A stretch of DNA of 64,000 nt from contig NC_067197.1 of NCBI RefSeq assembly GCF_000699445.3, positions 29,557,809 through 29,621,808 on the forward strand, written 5' to 3'. This document shows, piece by piece, positions 60,401-64,000 of this stretch. Each line of letters starts with the position of its first letter. The stretch's first letter is position 1. The notes under the pieces were generated by a model. The model ran no database searches, was not told the DNA's origin, and saw only the letters and a program-made list of their open reading frames with translations. This DNA comes from Schistosoma haematobium (taxonomy: Eukaryota > Platyhelminthes > Trematoda > Strigeidida > Schistosomatidae). The translations under genes were made by a program, and so were the position numbers.

Positions 60401-60635
60401 AATTAATGAAGAAAAAAAATCTTAGTATTTTGTCCATACTTTGTTTATTTCCAGTCTGATAAATTAAGCTAATTGAATTCTATAGATCAGATTTTAGCAT
60501 GATGTAAGTACTATTTTGTGTAGGAATAGAATGAATATCTAACGATGATGGGAAATGATATAACGTGGCCGACCGATCAATGCTTATGAAACTGAACCCA
60601 CTCACTAAGTACCCATTAATTTGCTGATACCAGTT

Positions 60636-60670
<35 letters not shown>

Positions 60671-63600
60671 GGAAATTTAGAATAAATTATGATTAAATTG
60701 TATATACAGTATAGAAAATCTACATATTTACAGATCATTAAACAAGAAATATGGATCTCCAAACATTAAATACTTCCCTGTCCATTATGATACCAAGAAA
60801 TATTCTGAAAGAGGGAAACAAACATGTTGAGTTTAGATATCCCTTCTGATAACGTATAGAAACAAATTTATCGCATTTCAGAGTAATTTTACTCGGATTT
60901 TTAATATTTTAAATAGATAATCCAAGAAAGACTTTGCTGTCAGACTGAATTTTACATACAAGGTAGACAAATGAGCTTGAAGGAAAAGTTAGGTGTCATC
61001 AAGTTATAAGCTTCCTATAACTACGGATAATATGAATTTTTCGATGTTTCATACTTCAGAACTTGATTCAGGCTAATATAGCTTGATCAAATTCTAGATT
61101 ATGAAATCCACAAATCTACACTGTCAAGCGTCACATTATAAAAAATAGAGCATAAATGTATTTAGAAACGATAAAACAGTCAAATCAAAACAGTTCGGTT
61201 TGGTATTGTACAAGATTCGAAAGTTTTCAATTTATTCTATAAAGAAATAAATTTAACTGATTTTAGGGTAAATAATTCAGAAATCGTGTTATCAATGACA
61301 ATGAGTTATTTTTATATAGAAAATACCTAAATGTACAGCTAAATTACAGTTCATGATTTTAGAAAAAACTGTATGAAATTTCAATATAACTGTTTGTATT
61401 TCAAATAAACATTCTTAATCTTATACAATCAAATTAAAGTTTATGTTATCAAAACAATTTTTGCACTCGATTCCTACGATCATTGTTACTAGTAAATTAA
61501 AACCAAAAGTGTAGTAACACATTCCTTCGTTAATAAACTGAAGTACCTTGTTGTTTTTCGTTTTATAAGGGGAATGCTAAAGTTAGCCTAAAGACTTTTT
61601 CTAATTCTCATTTTCTACCAGAGTTCACTACCAGATGTATGGGATATGTCGATTGATTCTCAACCTTGCATGATTCAAGCAATAATATCATTAACATTGG
61701 AAACAATGCCACGCTGGCGTCAAGTACTACTAGGGGGCGTTGAAAATGGAGACGAAAGTACTAATCGCATAGTAGCTGGCTTAACATGCCCTAGTTCCTC
61801 TGCTCCTGGCGGTCCGACATCCACTAATGAAATGGTTATGATTGGACTAAGTGGTGGGAGTTTAGTTTCTTCAAATCTATCTGGAAATCTCATAAATACT
61901 ACAAATGCAGTTCAAGTAGGTGGAAGTACAACAGGACAAACAAATTTCAGTGATTTTGGAACAAGCCCAATAGTAAGTTTGACAGAGAACTTAGTAATTT
62001 CATAGGCTGATAAAGTTACGTTATAGTGAACGAGAACACAGGCAGGAACAGCCAAATGTACTCTAACACAAAATTACAGAATCTCTTATTAAGATCTAAG
62101 AATCATACCGTAAATACTTGGTTTGCAAAATGTCAGTCAATTGTCTCAGACTTCATTGTTTCTTCGTTTCTATATCAATCAACCTCTGTTTTCGTTATCT
62201 TCTCCCCGATCTTCTTAACCTTCTACTGCCAGGCATTTCACCTTCAACCGGCGTACATACTAATTATATCCGTCGACATCAGTAGCACATACTACAATGT
62301 CTATATAGTTATAAATATAGTCCAAAAGTTTTAGAATTATGTCAAACTGAGTATTGTTATTTTTTCAATAAATATATGTGAATTGACTAATATGTATGCA
62401 TGTTTAATCCAGACCGGAACAACAACTCGTAATCAAACAACTTCTGGTAGTTGTGTTGGTAATAGTGGAATCGCTAGTATTAACGATCTCTCAAATAACA
62501 CTGGGACAGAAACTGGAGCAATTACACTGCTTGGTCGTTATCGTGATGAAGATCATAGAGTTTTGGCAATATACGGTGCTTTCCTAGTAGGTGAAAAATG
62601 TCGACCACGTGAACGAATTAATCTTGTAAGTTTACTTTGAATATTTACGTACACAATCTATAGATTTAAATGTTTTGATAGAAAGTTGCTTTTTTTTCTT
62701 ATTATATATTTATTAATAAGTCAACAGCTTCAATTAATTTTTTTTCTTGAATCTGTATATTAAACAATTCAATGAACGACAAAATGAAGGTTGATTTCAT
62801 TTCAACTGTTAACTTGTTTGGGGTCGGTTACACGTCCTTATCTTATCTTTATGGTGTATTTGAATGGATTTGTCTGAATCTATAGTATTCCAGTAAATTA
62901 AAAGGCTCATTTAAGGATTAGATTGTATGGGGATATACCTTCTGATCAGCAAAAGTTATAGGAAATTGAAAAAAACTATTATTTTATACAATCTCTCTCA
63001 TCGATTAATTTTAACAAAGCAGGAGTGTTAAACGTAACAAAATAAGAGAAACGCACTTGTCTCATATACTTTCCTTAGTTGCTCACTACCCAGAAACAAT
63101 AGTAACGTTTATTTAAAATGAATGTACATACTTGATATGATACTGATAATTATTAGTAAATTAGCAATAAGTGTGAAAGAATTATAAAAGTATTCTAGCA
63201 GTTAATTATTTATGTATTAACTAATCTGAAAAGTCTAGAAATGAGTTATAAAACACAAGGAGATAAGTTAATGGAAAGTGAAAATCGATGACAAAAGTTA
63301 TGTAAAAACAATTATATAAGCGAACAGATTAATCGATTAGAATGTGAAGTTTAAAAAATGGCGCATGAACGAAAATGTGTTCATAATTCAGAGCAAGAGA
63401 TAAGATCTTCAATTAAGAATGGGAGACTGCATTATTTTTTTAAGTAAATACGTTTAATTTCAACTTTTAATTATCATTAGCTTCAGCAAAACCAATAAAT
63501 TCGGAATTATCTGCTCACTGATCATTTTGAAAACTTCATGTTCACCATTAAGTAGATGACGGGAAATTTCGAGGAATTGGGTTAACTTATCTATACGAAC

Positions 63601-63754
63601 TCGTAACAACACGTTTTTTGAACCTAGTAAACGATCAATCTTATTCATGTTTCATTAATTCTGTATACTTTTTAACTTATTGTTTAGGAATTACTTACAA
63701 GAATCACAGCTGGTATTTTTAACTGGTTTATGGATACCATCTATACAGCAGAAG
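51318..63754 (+). CDS. UNC79: UNC79 homologue (NALCN channel complex subunit), ten internal exons
   Basis: Exons: 51318-51488, 53581-53664, 55318-55373, 55659-55800, 56845-56912, 57974-58108, 59094-59402, 61622-61972, 62413-62625, 63688-63754. All phases agree, giving about 530 residues. Recognition rests on blocks typical of animal UNC79: YHVWVLESFMSRKKDLYKDLL, MIIAYGP..ARLPAVCLFFHYWPE, KPPPLYVCLDC, and the Cys-rich stretch ending GNRAIRLCELCHS. Known role: UNC79 and UNC80 scaffold the NALCN sodium-leak channel and support its stability and surface delivery in neurons. Both gene ends are missing here: the C-terminal bulk lies right of the window, and no N-terminal exons were identified. The first exon listed crosses the outer edge of the large inverted repeat. 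Confidence 0.9.
51489..53580 (+). other. UNC79 intron
   Basis: AT-rich; two open frames of 70-84 codons inside have no recognisable similarity. No transposon identified. Confidence 0.5.
53581..53664 (+). CDS. UNC79: UNC79 exon
   Basis: Acceptor CCTTTTAG ends at 53580; donor GTAAGT at 53665. Reads (N)MSDDQESYAIDCIPSILTL...HVEKV. Fits in phase between the flanking exons. The Met is internal, not a start. Confidence 0.78.
55318..55373 (+). CDS. UNC79: UNC79 exon (56 nt)
   Basis: Acceptor ATTTTAG, donor GTAAGT. Reads (E)YHVWVLESFMSRKKDLYK, strongly UNC79-like (the family has YHxxLLExxMxxKxxxxK). Too short for ORF calling. Confidence 0.88.
55659..55800 (+). CDS. UNC79: UNC79 exon
   Basis: Acceptor CAATTTAG, donor GTAAAT at 55801. 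Reads DLLMIIAYGPTEARLPAV, then CLFFHYWPE and QPIHYAWE. The AYGP..A.LPAV..FHYWP block is diagnostic for UNC79. Confidence 0.93.
56845..56912 (+). CDS. UNC79: UNC79 exon (68 nt)
   Basis: Acceptor TTTTCAG, donor GTAAAT at 56913. Reads (S)WKPIMCYRNDCPNKTGKALAMK, with a C-x4-C pair matching the family's WNPIxCxxxxC. Confidence 0.9.
57974..58108 (+). CDS. UNC79: UNC79 exon
   Basis: Acceptor GTATAG, donor GTAAGT. Encodes 45 residues with KPPPLYVCLDCADALNR and LIDILLPTKQ, matching the conserved PPPLYLCxEC and IDVLLPQAE positions. Confidence 0.93.
59094..59402 (+). CDS. UNC79: UNC79 exon, Cys-rich
   Basis: Acceptor TTTTCTAG, donor GTAAGT. Encodes 103 residues: ISLTCESKTCRS, SVTCWSTGC, GNRAIRLCELCHSLRH, then an Asn/Thr/Asp-rich segment and AHIYQ. 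Cysteine pairs suggest a metal-binding module. The N/T/D-rich stretch looks like a lineage-specific insertion. Confidence 0.93.
59403..61621 (+). other. UNC79 intron with (TA)n
   Basis: 2.2 kb, AT-rich; a (TA)n tract at about 60638-60669. No gene recognised. Confidence 0.6.
61622..61972 (+). CDS. UNC79: UNC79 exon, Ser/Gly/Thr-rich
   Basis: Acceptor CTACCAG, donor GTAAGT. Encodes 117 residues. The first part, SSLPDVWDMSIDSQPCMIQAIISLTLE, matches the family's CAVEAVISLLKE region; the rest is low-complexity Ser/Gly/Thr. Confidence 0.87.
62413..62625 (+). CDS. UNC79: UNC79 exon
   Basis: Acceptor AATCCAG, donor GTAAGT. Encodes 71 residues. A Thr/Ser/Asn-rich start leads into RYRDEDHRVLAIYGAFLVGEKC, matching the conserved LSQFGIWFLVSLC helix. 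Confidence 0.87.
63688..63754 (+). CDS. UNC79: UNC79 exon, last in window
   Basis: Acceptor TGTTTAG, likely donor GTTTGT at 63755. Reads ELLTRITAGIFNWFMDTIYTAE, matching the family's ESLARLVAMVFQWFHSTAY. A (TA)n tract follows 12 nt after the exon. Confidence 0.87.
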
Positions 63755-63763
63755 GTTTGTTTG

Positions 63764-63766
<3 letters not shown>

Positions 63767-63815
<49 letters not shown>
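63767..63815 (+). repeat. (TA)n microsatellite
   Basis: About 49 bp of pure TA repeat just after the last UNC79 exon in the window. Confidence 0.95.
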
Positions 63816-63817
<2 letters not shown>

Positions 63818-64000
63818 AAATACTAGTTTAGAGTTAATGTTGTCAATTTGTCGTAAAATTTGAGTTCATTATTCAAATGGTTGATTGTTTCATGTCAAGA
63901 CAATAGATGTTAAATAATAGTTTTGTCAGGTCCTTTGTTGTTAAAACAATAATGTTTCATTCAAAAATGACGTAGTTTCATTTTCAACCATTTGAAATGT

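Overview
The window looks like nuclear DNA of a blood fluke (Schistosoma, species not determined). It is AT-rich, its genes are split by GT-AG introns of up to several kilobases, and its interspersed repeats are the RTE-like, CR1-like and Gypsy-like elements known from schistosomes. Three conserved animal genes can be rebuilt exon by exon. All three were recognised from remembered family conservation, not from a search.

Layout. (1) 1210-14702, plus strand: nine exons of a crooked-neck/CRNKL1-type HAT-repeat splicing factor. The 5' exons lie left of the window. The first intron present (1536-1665) has textbook U12-type AT-AC signals. The next intron (1845-7949) is packed with RTE-type LINE fragments and a tRNA-derived SINE. 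(2) 14823-28918, minus strand: six exons of SAE1/Aos1, the small subunit of the SUMO E1 enzyme. It converges on the crooked-neck gene; the stop codons are about 120 bp apart and the candidate poly(A) signals overlap. Its large second intron holds a full-length RTE-like LINE (21479-25420) with a 14-bp target duplication, inserted in the tail of an older chimeric LINE copy, plus an element with terminal inverted repeats. (3) 28919-34686: an intergenic graveyard of CR1-like and RTE-like pieces in both orientations. (4) 34687-51424: a very large inverted repeat with two nearly identical arms of about 5.8 kb around a 5.1-kb spacer. The spacer carries a decayed Gypsy-like retrotransposon and an inverted partial LTR. 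(5) 51318-63754, plus strand: ten exons of UNC79, a subunit of the NALCN sodium-leak channel complex. The gene runs off the right edge, and its 5' exons were not found.

The most unusual structure is the inverted repeat. Its right arm ends inside a UNC79 coding exon, so the left arm carries an inverted, truncated copy of that exon. If UNC79 is transcribed from a promoter left of the repeat, its pre-mRNA would contain a multi-kilobase hairpin. An assembly artefact remains possible.

The three host genes have unrelated roles: spliceosome assembly, SUMO activation and neuronal ion-channel scaffolding. The rest is mostly transposon debris. No rRNA, CRISPR array or bacterial-type operon was seen.
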